64,000 bases of DNA from Bathynomus jamesi. Its lineage: Eukaryota > Arthropoda > Malacostraca > Isopoda > Cirolanidae. Below, piece by piece: positions 34,519-46,395 of the stretch. The notes beneath the pieces were generated by a model. It did not search any database and was not told the origin of the DNA. It saw nothing but the letters and a program-made list of their open reading frames with translations. Made by a program: the position numbers and the translations under genes. Position 1 is the stretch's first letter. Every line of letters begins with the position of its first letter. The stretch covers positions 134,001 to 198,000 of the forward strand of contig JAJOZX010006143.1 of the NCBI GenBank assembly GCA_023014485.1. The letters are read 5' to 3'.

Positions 34519-37500
34519 TGAACCCTCCGAAAGCGACGATCCTACAGTGGAACTGTAGGGGAATCTTCGCAAATTACGAAGGCCTAAATTCCCTGATTGC
34601 CTCTGCTCGTCCGGTATGTGTCTGTCTCCAGGAGCTAATCCTGGGGACCAGACCGATGCCCTGCCCTACCGGATATTCTAGCACTACCTCTCCGTCTCCT
34701 ACCTGCACACGAAGGGGGCTGCCATCCTCGTCCACGTACAGTCCCCCACTTCCCTATTAGATGTTGGTTGCCAGGATTTTCCTGGACAAGCAATACACAG
34801 TCTGCTCGATCTACCTCCCCCACGATGACCTGGTTGAGGTTGTTCAACAACTCCCCAGGCCCTTCCTACTCTTGGGCGATTTCAATAGTCGCCACCCCTT
34901 GTGGGGATACGACCTCCACTTTTGTGGCTCCGACCCTGATTACCCTCATGGCTGAACTCTCCTTCGAGTGCCTCAACGACGGCTCTCCCACACACTACCA
35001 CGCCACCAGATGCACCCCGTCCTGTATAGATCTATCGTTCATCTCGACGGACGGCCTCCTGGACTTCACCTGGCAAGTGCTTCGGGATGACCACGGCAGT
35101 GACCACTTCCCTGTTTGCCTCACACTAAATCGGCACGATCAGACCGTTCGGGTACCGGAGAAGTGGATAACGGCCAGAGCTAATTGGCCACTTTTCCGGA
35201 CAACACTTCCACACGTTGTACGACGGCCCACTTTCCATCCTCCGATGAATGCATTGCGTACTTTGAGGCGACTGTTGTCGCAGCTGCAAGCACCAGCATT
35301 CCACGATCTTCTGCCTACCCCCGAGCCCGACGAGTACCCTGGTGGAATCCAGAGTGCGCGGAGGCCACTCGTGCCAAGAAGAGGGCTACCCGACGATTTT
35401 ATCGTACGCGAACCCCTACCCATCGCATGGAGATGCGGGCCAGAGCCGTTGCTCGCCGTGCGATGAAGAAAGGCGCCGAGCTTCCTGGCGTACCTTTGTG
35501 TCAGGTATCACCTCCACACCATCGGCTACCATCTGGAAGAAGGTACGGAGTGTCGAGAGACGACACGCCCCTCCCGACCTCCGGTCCTCCGAACTAATGA
35601 CGGGCTTCTCTATGAACCTAGGTCAGTGGCGAATCTTCTAGCATCTACCTTCGCTGCCGTCTCCACAGGCAGCCCCCACGCGCTGTCCCCTAACAAGAAC
35701 TGCTCACCATCCCTCGACAACTCCTACAATCGGCTGTTCACCATACGAGAGCTACAGGCGGCACTGGCCTCTAGACGGTCTCCTTCCCCTGGCCCGGACG
35801 GCATCCCCTACTGTTTGATCCAACACATCCATCCTACTATGCAACTGTTCCTTCTAGATCTCTACAACCGTATATGGATTGAGGGCACTTTCCCCTCTCG
35901 GTGGAAAGAGGCCCACGTAATACCAATCCCCAAACCCGGCAAAGACCCCCTTGACCCACTAATTATAGACCAATCGCATTAACATGCTGTGCCTGTAAAA
36001 TCTTCGAGAAAATGATCGCCGCGCGACTCTCCTTTCTCCTTGAAAACACTGACTCCCTCCCGGCTACCCAGTCTGGCTTTAGACAGTTCCGCTCCACTAC
36101 AGACCCCTCCTGCTCCTCCGCGCCTTCAGTACCTGTCCACTTTCTTCGACATCCAGAAGGCCTACGACACCACCCATCGACGTATAATCCTCAGTGAGCT
36201 CCAAAATTTGGGTTTCGTCGGAGCCCTGCCGACCTTCATCAGGGGCTTCCTCTCCTCCGGACCTTTCAAGTACGGGTGGGCTCAGTCCTCTCTGACACCT
36301 TTGAGCAAGAGGACGGGGTCCCACAGGGAAGCATCCTCAGTGTCATATGCTTTTCACTGGTAATGAACACAGTAGCAAATCCCTTCCACCCACCGTCCGT
36401 TCCTCCATCTACGCAGACGACCTTGCGATATGGTTCGCGGGGCGGGAACTGCCCGTCGTCCAACGACAAATTCAGCTCGCCATCCATCAGTGGTTTCGGC
36501 CTATCCACCTCTAAAACCAAAAGTATGGTCTTCAGCAGAAGAAGATCCACAGCCATACCTTCCCCCTCGGTCACGCTATACGGCGAGCCCCTCGAAGTGG
36601 TGCCCACCGCCGGTTTCTGGGCATGACCTTCGACCGACGGCTCAACTGGGTTCCCCACCTCAGGCACCTGAAACACACGCTCCAGCGTCCCCTCGCTCTC
36701 CTAGACACCTTTCCCACACCACGTGGGGCGCTGACCGACGCTCGCTCCTCCGTCTTTACACCTCCGTGGTCCAGTCAAAGCTGGACTATGGGAGTGTTGT
36801 ATACGGGTCTGCCTCCAGCACTTCCTCCGAATCTTGGACCCGGTACTTAACAGGGGCCTCCGCCTCTCCACCGGTGCCTTCCGATCCTCCCAGCTTCCAG
36901 CTCCAAGCAGAATGTAACTACCTCCCTCTCACCCACCGACGGGGTCTGCTCATGCGGACCTACCTTCGCGCGCAGAGCTGCCCTCGTCACTTCTGTGCGC
37001 GATTTTAGAACCTCCGCCCAGGGTCAGAGCTGGCACTTCACGGAAGCGGTCCGCTCTTTCCTGGATCTTTCCAACAAGCCCCTCCTTCAGTCACCCCCCT
37101 CGTATCATATCCATCCTCCCTGGCTCCTCACCCCTATCAAGTTTTGCAGGGACTTATGTGCCCTGCCGAAAGCTACTACGACCGCTACAGTATACAGGTC
37201 GCTCTTCCAGGAACACGTAACCCGACACCTGGACGCTGTCCCCATCTATACGGATGGTTCCCGATCAGAGGATGGTGCGGCTGCCTCAGCGGTGATCGTG
37301 ACCCAGCCGCTCTCTAGAGCCGTTCCCCTTCCCCGTGAGGCCTCTGTCTTTTCAGCAGAACTTTTCGCCATTCTGGAAGCCTCGACATTATAAGCACCCA
37401 CTCCGCCAACTCCTATGTCATCTACTCAGATTCCCAAAGCGCACTGCTCTCCCTGAAAAATTTAACCCCCTCACCCACTTGTCCGCACCATCCAACAAAC

Positions 37501-37905
37501 CTTCCATCCTTAACGGCATCCCAGCACAAGACGGTCACCTTCTGCTGGGTCCCAGCACATGTTGGTATCCGGGGTAATGAGGAGCGGACTGTAAGGCGAA
37601 ATCCGCTTGCTCATTGCCAGTCTCCACCCGGCCCTCCCTTTCACGGATATTTTCCCGACTCTCCGCTCCCACTTCCGTTCCATCTGGCAACGGGATTGGG
37701 ACCAGGCTATAAACAACAAGCTCCAGCGGATAAAACCACACCTTGGATATTGGGCTTCCTCATTCCATAGGTCCCGTTATAAAGAAGTGGTTCTAGCCCG
37801 TCTCCGCCTAGGGCACACACGACGCACACACGGTCATCTTATGGCTAAATTGCCAGCCCGCTCTGCCCCACCTGCCATACCCCCATCACCGTCGTCCATC
37901 TCCTG
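34519..37905 (+). pseudogene. ORF2 (endonuclease, RT, RNase H)
   Basis: Endonuclease: ATILQWNCRGI near 34540, CLQEL near 34625, LLGDFNSRHPLWG near 34880, and a GSDHFPV near 35100. RT: SPSPGPDGIPY near 35790, HVIPIPKPGKD near 35915, SGFR near 36070, IQKAYDT near 36150, EDGVPQGSILS near 36310, YADDLAIWF near 36415. RNase H: IYTDGSRSEDGAAAS at 37235, AELFAILEAS at 37360 and a S-D-SQSALLSLKN near 37425. The C-terminus has LGHTRRTHGHLM near 37810 and LLIECPN near 37900. At least eight frame changes are needed to read it through, so it is dead. Confidence 0.8.
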
Positions 37906-38169
37906 ATCGAATGTCCGAATCTGTCTGACCTCCGCCACAGCTGTTTCCCCTACCTGTCTCGCATCCCCACGTCCAAACGTCTCCAGTCCATACTCGCCGA
38001 AGGCCCCCACTTCTCAGCGGAAACAATTTTTTCATACCTCACCTACTCTCAACTACTTCATCGCATCTAAACTCATACCCCCCTCCCACATACTCAATAA
38101 CTGAACCTTCTCGTCCCCTCATTCTCATACTCCCATCCCTGCGACACTACCCACGTTTTATAGTTTTAT

Positions 38170-38305
38170 ACAGAAGTAGTGATGTTCCTTTTTGCAAGAA
38201 ATATTAGGAGGTGCTCACCAGGTTTGGCTTCAGAGCACTGGGAGTTTTCACTTGATGGGAAACTTGAGATCTCTTGCGAATCAAAAACTCTGAATAGTCA
38301 TACTC
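38170..38305 (+). repeat. Downstream copy of the LINE-flanking cassette
   Basis: Contains AGAAGTAGTGATGTTCC, TTAGGAGGTGCTC, AGAGCACTGGGAGTTTT and AAAAACTCTGAATAG, matching the unit at 31672-31820. Confidence 0.7.
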
Positions 38306-38329
38306 ATCTCCAGGGAAGCTACTTAATTA

Positions 38330-39194
38330 CAGGGTGTTTCAGGTCGACCCTAGAAATATGGAAATTTGGTGGAATTTGTAGTTTGTATTTGGTGTTTGAA
38401 GTTTGTCATAGTAATTCCGCCAATATATATATATATATATATCAGTGACGACTCGTGGTATAAATGTATGGGGGTGCGATTTCATAAAATTTATAATTTT
38501 TAGAATTGTAGTACATAAACAATCACATGGTGCTTCCGTACGGTACTTATATGTCAAAAGAAGCCATAAATTTGTATTAAAAAAATATTTTAATAAAATA
38601 TAAAAATAATTGTTGAATAAATTTGACTATAATAATGTACCACTGTACGACAACACGGACTCACAATAGGCTAGTGCGAATCCAACTGCCGCTCACAAGA
38701 GTACTGTACTTGTATTAACATATGCGGCTATGCCAGACGTACAATTCTAGTTAATTACAAATAAGTAATAATTTCAATAAAATACATATAAATGGCTTAT
38801 ATCATTATTACTGAAGTAACTATTAGTAAAAATAAAGTTGTTATTATAAAAAAAATTCGCGATTGTACTTATATTTTCATTACAACAGTAAAATATAATT
38901 TATATTTACTTGAGCGAAAAATCTATCGCTCCATTCGGCTGCAATATTATTTTGTATTCAAACAGCGGTACGCTATTTGAAGCTATGCTATAAGTTTAGA
39001 ATATTATGTACTGTATGAAGGCTTACTCAAAATGCCTCATGAATCATGATATGCCACATGAATTTTTAAAATATATTTCAAGAATATTTATTTTAATATC
39101 TTAAAATTAATATATTTTTTATCTGTTAAATTAATATTTATCGTTTCAAGCAAGGGGGAGCGACCACTCCATCGCTCCTATACGCCAGTCGCCA

Positions 39195-39236
<42 letters not shown>

Positions 39237-39311
39237 GGGTGTTCAAATACCAAATGCAAACTACAAATTCCGCCAATTTCCATATTTCTAGGATCGACCT
39301 GAAACATTCTG
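38330..39311. mobile_element. TA-flanked inverted-repeat element, interrupted
   Basis: Ends CAGGGTGTTTCAGGTCGACC and (inverted) CAGAATGTTTCAGGTCGATC, with arms matching for about 80 bp and TA on each side. This is a mariner-type MITE; the interior is a TA microsatellite plus a nested element. Confidence 0.75.
38443..39197. mobile_element. hAT-like non-autonomous element
   Basis: Ends CAGTGACGACT and (inverted) CAGTGGCGACT, of the CAGTG(A/G)CG type seen at the hAT elements 51171 and 62949. It is inserted in a (TA)n tract, so an 8-bp ATATATAT duplication fits but is not diagnostic. No gene. Confidence 0.65.
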
Positions 39312-39625
39312 TATTATGCATTATTACTATTCCCCATTATGCATGGGGAATGCTTAAATTATAGGTCTGGCCAGATTGTAGGTCAGATTCTTCTGACTGT
39401 TTTGTGCCCTAAATAGTATGATCAACCATCGAGCAACTCATTTTTATCATCACCTGCCTCTAAATACCTCTAAGTGGGAGACACTTGAATTCGCCACAGT
39501 GGCAACAACGGGTGATCACCTACGAACACTTTCATTCTCCATAAACGACAAGTACGCAGGAATAGATACCTTTTATTTTCGCTGTCATCTAACGTGTAAC
39601 TGGGTACACGAGATAAATGTACGTA

Positions 39626-39842
39626 CGGTTGTCAGATTTTGTCCCATATTCTGCGGGACAAAAATTTTTTCTGAGGTTTTTTTAAGACCAATTTTTGTTC
39701 AAATTGAAACTAGATTTCTTCAACGATTACAACAAACAAAATTAGAAAAAATGTTATTAAAACAATGCTTAATAATGCTTGATTTTTTTTTTATCAAATG
39801 CGGGACTGTCCCGCAGAATGCAGGACGTCTGGCAACCCTAAG
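39626..39842. mobile_element. hAT-like MITE (217 bp)
   Basis: Inverted ends GGTTGTCAG and CTGGCAACC with inner GTCCC...GCGGGAC blocks; a perfect 8-bp duplication TGTACGTA (39618-39625 and 39843-39850). The left end is a few bases shorter than the right. The 146-codon frame over it is chance. Confidence 0.75.
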
Positions 39843-39879
39843 TGTACGTATGATGTGAATGAACTCTGAAGCTATTCTT

Positions 39880-40160
39880 TTCATTATACTTTTTCCTACT
39901 TTCCTATAAATCTTCTTTTGCCACTATTTTTTGTCAGCAGTGGCTAGCGGAGGAGGGAGAGAGCCTTGTCTGTTCTATACTTTATTATTACTATTATTCC
40001 TGTGTGAAAGATTTACACGTCTATAAGTGTAAGCACGGTACGAGTTTTCAGTGTTCTTTTTTAAATGCAATTTCTAACATTTCTACTTCCTTCTTGGGCT
40101 AACCTAGAGTGGATCTTAAGATCTTAGGATCTTTTGTTAACTTGTAATTCTGTATTTCCA
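39880..40160 (+). repeat. CR1-like LINE 3' UTR relic
   Basis: GTCAGCAGTGGCTAGCGG and GGGCTAACCTAGAGTGGATC resemble the 3' tails at 44240-44420 and 56915-57075, with more divergence. The coding part is absent. Confidence 0.65.
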
Positions 40161-40420
40161 TAACTCTCTCTTACTTAATATTTCATTCATTTTGTTGGGG
40201 AATCTTTTGTGGGCAAGCTTAAACTTAGCTTAGTTTAACTGTTAGTACCTCTCAGTCTTTCTCAGTATTCAACTGCTGTTGTTTTGAGCAAATTATTTTT
40301 TTAAGTTTGAGTTTTAAATTATTAGCTTTAAAATTTAAATGTTTATTCGAAAGAAGAAAGTGTGTTTATTATTGGAACTTATTTTAAAACTTCATAATTT
40401 AAGAGTGCATTAGAATGTTT

Positions 40421-40623
40421 GGATCACCTGAAGATCAGGGTCCCCCAGTCTTCTTTAGTTAGCCTTATAAGGCTAACTAACGAAAATATCACGACGTAAC
40501 CTAACCAATCGTTAGGTCAACTGTACACCCTTGACGATTGGTTAGGTTAGGTGTGATATTTTCGTTAGTTAGCCTTATAAAGCTAACTAAAGAAGGCTGG
40601 GGGCCCTGAGCTTCATGTGATCC
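40421..40623. mobile_element. Palindromic MITE, family ii, copy 2
   Basis: 203 bp, ends GGATCACCTGAAG and CTTCATGTGATCC. The flanks GAATGTTT and GAGAGTTT match at six of eight positions. It sits at the start of a mariner relic. Confidence 0.8.
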
Positions 40624-41275
40624 GAGAGTTTAAACTGAAATTTCCGAATAAAACTGTTCCAAGGAAATCATCAACACATCGGATTGTGCAGCGACTTGTG
40701 AAGAAGGGTCCATTATTCCACCCAAACTGAATTAGCTCGAAGAACAGCGACTTGTAATGTACTGTAAGAAATCCGACGTTCAGTTGCCTGCAGCCCATGA
40801 AAGTCTGCTCGAAGGTTAGCAAAACGGCTGCAAATCAATAGGGAGTGCTGTAGGCGAGCATGTCATTCCATTCATCTTAAAGCTTACAAAATTAACAGCG
40901 TACACCAATTATTGCTTCCTGATTAAAAAAACATGCAAGATTTTGTCAGTGACACATAAGACATTTAACTTTCTTCACTGCTGAAGAGTGGTTCCGTCTC
41001 TCAGGCTACGTAAACTCTCAGAACAGAAGACTGTGGAGTGATACAAAACCGAATGAATTTCGCTATTCACTTAACAGCTACACGATGATGATCTTTCTGA
41101 AAGGTATTTTCAACATAATGATAATGTCCACACAACTCTTGCAACGCTAAATTTCTTACATGAATTCTTTGATGAAAAAGTAATAACCCAAGAACTTTGG
41201 TACTCAGATCTCCGGATCTAACACCCTTTGACTTTTTTCGATGGTGTTACCCAGGGCTTAAAGTCTACTGGGACG
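40624..41275 (+). pseudogene. mariner-like transposase relic
   Basis: Frames read FKLKFPNKTVPRKSS and HRIVQRLVKKG (DNA-binding part). After a gap AEEWFRLSGYVNSQNRRLW lies near 40990, and the SGSNTL/FFRWCYPG region near 41215 corresponds to the SPDLTP-DFF-WG block. Many stops. This is an old Tc1/mariner copy of the same broad family as 29493-30131. Confidence 0.65.
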
Positions 41276-41599
41276 CTCAGTAAAGCAGTGGTGGTTCAGC
41301 TAAATGACCCTACTGAGCCCGAACGCTACGTTTCTGTTCAAATTTCAAGCAGAAATTAAAAACAAAAAAAAACAAGCCTAAAAAAAACTTACAAAGACAA
41401 TTTAGGTTCCCGCTCTGTTAGGACGCATTCTATGTACTCTGAGCTCTCTTCCCATGACTGAGTTATGCGCAATGTATTAATGAATTATAGCTTGTAAACA
41501 GTAGATCAAAAAACATATATTTTCAGTTTAATTGGGGAAAGAAATGAATGAAAAGTAAATGTGCTATAATTGCAATTTTCTCTCCGTCATTTTATTAAT

Positions 41600-42244
41600 T
41601 CAACATCCACATTTCATTATTAGGATAGGTTTGCTTTTGAGATTTTTCCTTGCTTGCTCGCACGTGAGCCACAAAGAAAACAGCAATATTTTGTATATCC
41701 AAGCTGTAAAACAAGAATCAGCCCAATAACTGTGATCACCATAGATATGCCAGTTGTATTTTTTGTAATTTATTTTATTCAGAAGAAATTCCATATTTTC
41801 ATACGACTCTTTCATATGGACACCATGTCCAATAGGAATTGAAGGATAGATATTTCCAGTATGCAAAAGGATAGCCTTCAAACTAAGTTGACAAATCGAT
41901 GAAAAATCGCCATTCTAAATGTTTATGCTCGTGTCCTACGGCTATCATCAAACTATCACTGTCATTACAAAAAGAAAGATTACCCTTCATAGAAAAGAAT
42001 TTTTATATATTTTTTGGCGTTTGCAAAAAACGGATAGGCTGGTATCGTTTGCAAGCAAGTTCCATCCTTGTAATCTGGGGCCTAAAAGTTCTGCTTGATT
42101 TTTCGATAAATTCAAATCTCGAACGAGATCATTAAGCTCAGGTTCAGTTATCAAGTGAGGCTCTTTTTCTTGAGTTTGTCAATACTCTTCATCCTTATCT
42201 GACAATTCCACAGGCTCATTTTCAGCAGGTTCATCATCATCATC
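41600..42244 (-). pseudogene. 3' part of a repeat-associated arthropod gene
   Basis: The minus strand reads DDDDEPAENEPVELSDKDEEY, then (after a frame change) HLITEPELNDLVRDLNLSKN, AELLGPRLQGWNLL and FFSMKGNLSFCND. The 41881-41600 frame adds KAILLHTGNIYPSIPIGH, VHMKESYENM and YNWHIYGDHSYWAD. I recognise it as a multi-copy protein family common in arthropod genomes, of unknown function and usually found with repeats. Its 5' part lies at 44450-44870 beyond a LINE. Several frameshifts disable it. Confidence 0.6.
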
Positions 42245-44439
42245 GCTCAGGCGATGGCGGGTATTTTCAATAACTTTTTTGCGACAGTTTTTACCGTAGA
42301 AGACGTAAATAATGTCCCCGACGTGGACGATATCGTTCCATTTGGTAGTGAGACTATTTTGGATGAAATAACTGTTTACGAGGGTGAGATTGCGCATTAT
42401 ATCGATAGGCTAAAAGTTAGCAAGGCTCCAGGCCCTGACGCTTTTTATCCCAGACATTTGAAAGATTTGAAAGAAGTTATCGTAGGCCCCTTAACGAAGA
42501 TTTTTAATCAGTCACTCGAAACGGGGATTATTCCTGAAGACTTCAAATTAGCTAACGTCACGCCTATTTTTAAGAAAGGCGACCGCGCAGTAGCTAGCAA
42601 TTATAGGCCCATTAGCTTAACGTCAATTGTCGGTAAACTTTTGGAATCCGTAGTTAGGGATCGTATCATCGATCACTTAGAAAGTAGAGATTTGATTAAT
42701 AGTAGTCAGCATGGGTTTCGACGCCATAGGTCTTGTTTAACTAATTTGTTAGAATTTTATAACGAAATAGTGCGCGAATACGATAGGCATAGAGCAGCTG
42801 ACGTTATTTATTTAGATTTTAAAAAGGCGTTCGATACAGTTCCACATAGGAGATTAATTGCGAAGGTCAAAGCGCACGGTATACTCGCTCAGGTAGCTAA
42901 CTGGTTAGAAGAATGGCTTCGTGCTATGAGACAGAGGGTCGTAGTTAATGGTAGTGAATCGGGGTGGTTAGATGTAGGTAGCGGTGTCCCACAGGGTTCA
43001 GTGTTAGGCCCATTGCTATTCGTAATTTACATTAACGACATAGATGTAGGATTGACTAGTAACGTGTCAAAATTCGCGGACGATACTAAAATAGGCGGTA
43101 AGATTATTAACGAAGACGATAGTAATAGGCTCCAAGACGATGTAAATAGGATTATGGAGTGGACAGATAAGTGGCAGATGCAATTTAACGTAGACAAATG
43201 TAAAGTTTTGCATATAGGTTCTCGCAACAATAATTACACGTACACGATGGATGATAGGGAGTTAGCGAGCGTTGACGAGGAAGTAGACTTAGGCGTACGC
43301 GTATCTAAGGATTTAAAGGTTAGGAACCAGTGCCTGGAGTCTTGCGCAAAAGCTAATAGGATGTTAGGCTTCATAGCGCGTAATTTCGAATTTAAATCGA
43401 AGGATATTATATTGCCCCTTTACAAGTCCCTAGTCAGGCCTCATTTAGAATATGCCGTTCAGTTTTGGTGCCCGTACTTGCGTGAGGATATTGATAGGTT
43501 AGAAAGGGTTCAGCGTCGTGCCACGAAACTTATTCCGTCATTGCGCAACAAGCCTTATGAAGATAGGATTAAAGAGCTAGACCTGTATTCACTCGAAACT
43601 AGAAGATTAAGGGGGGAGCTTATTGAAGTTTTCAAAATCGTTAATAACATCGATAATGTAAATTTTGACATTGTTCACTTTCGATAATAGTAATACTCGC
43701 AATAACGGACTTAAGTTGCGTGGCAGACGTTTCATTACTAATATCGCTAAAAACTTCTTTACGTTTAAAGTAATTGATAAATGGAATAATTTTCCCGCGT
43801 CAGTCGTTCATTCTACCAGCGTTAATGTGTTTAAGAACCGTCTTGACAGACATTTTAAAAATATTAACGTTGTTTAAAATAAAAAAAAGTTAGCAACAGG
43901 AGCTCTGGTGGTGGTGCTCGAGGATGAGTCTGTTGACGATAAATGCCAGCTTGTGACATGCCAGCGTGTGATGCCAGCAATAAAATTATAAAAAAAATTA
44001 AAAAAATTAGACTAACACGAACGTAGATGTAGTTCGTAGCCTAAACTAACCGACTTTTCGTTTAACTTTACCTACTTTTTTTACTTTGCATGTCTGTAAC
44101 TCTCTTTTCTTGCATGTTTGTAGTTTGTATGGTATGACAGTGAGTTAAGACTGTTTGCATGGTTTGTAAGCGTTCTTATTTTACTTCTTTTCATCTTTCA
44201 CCCCTCTCCTATTCTCTCCGACTATTTTTCTGACTTGTCGGCAGTGGCCGGCGGATGATGATGGTGAGTCTTTTTTCTCTTTTTCTGAATGAATGTTAAC
44301 CCACGAGTGATAGGTGTTCCTCCTTACTTAACCCCTTATTCTCTTCTCTTCCTTAACCCCTACTCTTTCCTTTCTCTCGGGCTAACCTTAGAGTGGATCT
44401 TAGGGTCTTTGTTAGCCTTAGCTTCTGTAGATCTGTAGA
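42245..44439 (+). mobile_element. CR1-like LINE, copy 1 (5'-truncated)
   Basis: It starts within ORF2 and ends in a 3' UTR whose tail is TCTGTAGATCTGTAGA, an 8-bp repeat tail of the kind CR1 elements use. It is inserted in the gene whose halves are 41600-42244 and 44450-44870. It is highly similar to the second copy at 54870-57113. Confidence 0.85.
42254..43877 (+). pseudogene. CR1-like reverse transcriptase (partial ORF2)
   Basis: A long open frame (477 codons to 43687) begins just before the RT. Its blocks are KAPGPDAFYPRHL, ANVTPIFKKGD, YRPISLTSIVGKLLE, QHGFRRHRSC, YLDFKKAFDTVPHRRL, SGVPQGSVLGPLLF, KFADDTKIGG (catalytic ADD) and the thumb LGVRVSKDLK. One frameshift near 43670 separates the C-terminal 65 codons, ending RLDRHFKNINVV. 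The endonuclease and ORF1 are absent through 5' truncation, so it cannot move by itself. The product would copy LINE RNA at a nicked target. Confidence 0.88.
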
Positions 44440-44449
44440 TCATCTAAGC

Positions 44450-44870
44450 GTCACGATCCAGGGAGCTCAGGAACTGGTAGAGTTTCACAATGTACTACTG
44501 GTCGCATTGCGGAAGGCAGATTCGGGTATTTAGTTTTCTTCTTATTTTTGGAGGAAAAACCACTGACCTTAGTTAATAAAAAATATCAATCTTTGAAGTG
44601 ATCTTTTTGCTCTCTCCAAATTTTGGTGACTGCAAATGGCACACAGGTACTTGTACTTTTTAACCAACCCATGAGGGGTCACAGCACAACGCGCACAGCA
44701 TACAGTATATGGGGAACCCAAACTTTATCTTGATCCTCGATTCTGCAGCCGAAGTAGAGCTCATACGCTTTTTTAATTAAGGGAGTAATGTTTCGTTTGT
44801 GATCTTGCATCACGTAATCATCACATAATACAAAACTGTTAGGATTGTTCACACATTTACGCGACATTTC
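44450..44870 (-). pseudogene. 5' part of the repeat-associated arthropod gene
   Basis: The minus strand opens MSRKCVNNPNSFVLCDDY at 44867, then TPLIKKAYELYFGCRI and DQDKVWVPHILYAV. After a stop and frame change come VPFAVTKIWREQKDHF and YPNLPSAMRPVVHCETLPVP. It joins to 42244 and beyond when the LINE 42245-44439 is removed. Same family and same uncertainty as that entry. Confidence 0.6.
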
Positions 44871-44879
44871 AAATTATCC

Positions 44880-45660
44880 TTTTTTCTTTCAAGGTGCTAG
44901 TTTGTGTAACACATGCACAATTAATGATTAGGTAAATGGAAAAAAATATAAAATCAAAGTTCACTGCACATGAACAGTCCCGCACCATGAAACAGCTTGC
45001 AGCAGACTGAATGACTCATAACTGCAAGTAGCCCTCTATGACAGATAACACAGAAGTAAAGTTGACATGTTACGACAGGTTTGAACGTGTCAGGAGCAGA
45101 AATTGAATCATCCTACATTAGCTGAAAAAATTTCTGCTGGGATACTCTCAGCTTTGGAGTAGATGCAGTTTTAATAATTTGTTCAATTTATCATCTATGT
45201 ATAAATTTGGTCAAGAATTGAGCCTCAAATTTCTCGTAAATCTGACGTGATATCAAAATTTCGTTATCATTTTCGTAAACAGAAATGAAAAATGCAAAGG
45301 AAGCAACTGCTATCATCTGAGAAAACAAAATGGTGTTGAACAGTGTTATTAGTGACTGAAATATTTTTCACAAAAATAATCACATTAAATATTTATTCAT
45401 CAAAATGATAATCATACCTTTATTCCTGCAGTTCTTGTCTTATCATGGGCAATAAGACTGATGTCCCAAATAAGGTGAGGAACTTCCAAGTCCACGAGCA
45501 ACCATGGGTTCGATTCTTGTATTGTGTGAAAATAACTTTGGAAATCTTCATCTATTGCTTGTAGGGAATTTGAACTACCACTGTGTATATAAATAGGTTG
45601 AATTAATAAAAAACTGAAATTTGCATTTTGAAGCCCTTCTTTGGACTAAATTAAAAAATA
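44880..45660. other. Mostly unassigned; possible coding fragment on minus strand at 45418-45590
   Basis: The minus reading contains LQAIDEDFQSYFHTIQESNP and DLEVPHLIWDISLI without a stop for about 55 codons. I do not recognise it. It might be an exon or part of a repeat gene. The rest shows nothing. Confidence 0.3.
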
Positions 45661-45672
45661 TGAAAGTTAGTC

Positions 45673-46061
45673 GGTGCTACTATAGCGTGATTCCTACCGG
45701 TGACTTCGATACTATAGGGTGATTCCTACCCGTTTTGGTTCGATACTACAGTACTGTAGAGTGTGATTCCTATCCAAGGTATAAATGAAAATATAATAAA
45801 TATAAAATGCTATTTATTATTCAATTTATTATTTATTTAAAAATAGTTTCGGTGCTACTATAGTATGTGGTCTACCTACGATTGGTTAGGTTTAGTCACG
45901 ATATTTTCGTTAAAACTAACGAAAATATCATGACTAAACCTAACCAATCGTCAAGGGCGATGGACATTGAAATGTAAACAAGCAATTAGTAAACAAGGTG
46001 AAGAAGCTATAATTAAAAGGTAGACCGCCGAATCGAGGTAGGATCACGCTATAGTAGCACC
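45673..46061. mobile_element. MITE, family vi (389 bp), with shared core
   Basis: Ends GGTGCTACTATAGCGTGAT and (inverted) GGTGCTACTATAGCGTGAT; a perfect 8-bp duplication AGTTAGTC (45665-45672 and 46062-46069). The terminal word is repeated several times on the left (GATTCCTACC). The core palindrome lies at 45875-45962. Confidence 0.88.
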
Positions 46062-46395
46062 AGTTAGTCTTTTTATACGCTCTTTCCATAATTTCAGCAT
46101 TTATATTCAATTGAAATTCAGTTAATTTATGTCACCATTCAATGATATTCCGTCACAAATTAATATTTTATGCGATAAATAATTACGATGCTTATAATTT
46201 CCTCGATACGCTTTACGTTCTTCACTATTTCTTTAACTGGATTTGTTTCCGATAATTAATTACAATGCTCTTCATTCATTAATGTCTCACACTCGTCTCA
46301 ACTTCAAACTGTGATACGAGTTTTACTCTATTTATTACACTTTGCTTATTGGGTATACATCACCTCTTCATTGCGTATGCATCACCTCTTCATTA

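Larger units (their letters stand above)
31830..38165 (+). mobile_element. Large non-LTR retrotransposon with RNase H (I/R1/LOA-type), decayed
   Basis: A GC-rich 6.3-kb element, distinct in base composition from its AT-rich surroundings. It has a gag-like ORF1 with zinc knuckles, then endonuclease, reverse transcriptase and RNase H, all in fragments across frames. No poly(A) or clear target duplication was found. Related cassettes flank it on both sides. Confidence 0.8.

Noticed and set aside
39418..39858. 146-codon plus-strand frame as a gene
   Set aside because: It runs across a hAT-like MITE (39626-39842) and its duplications, with no domain.
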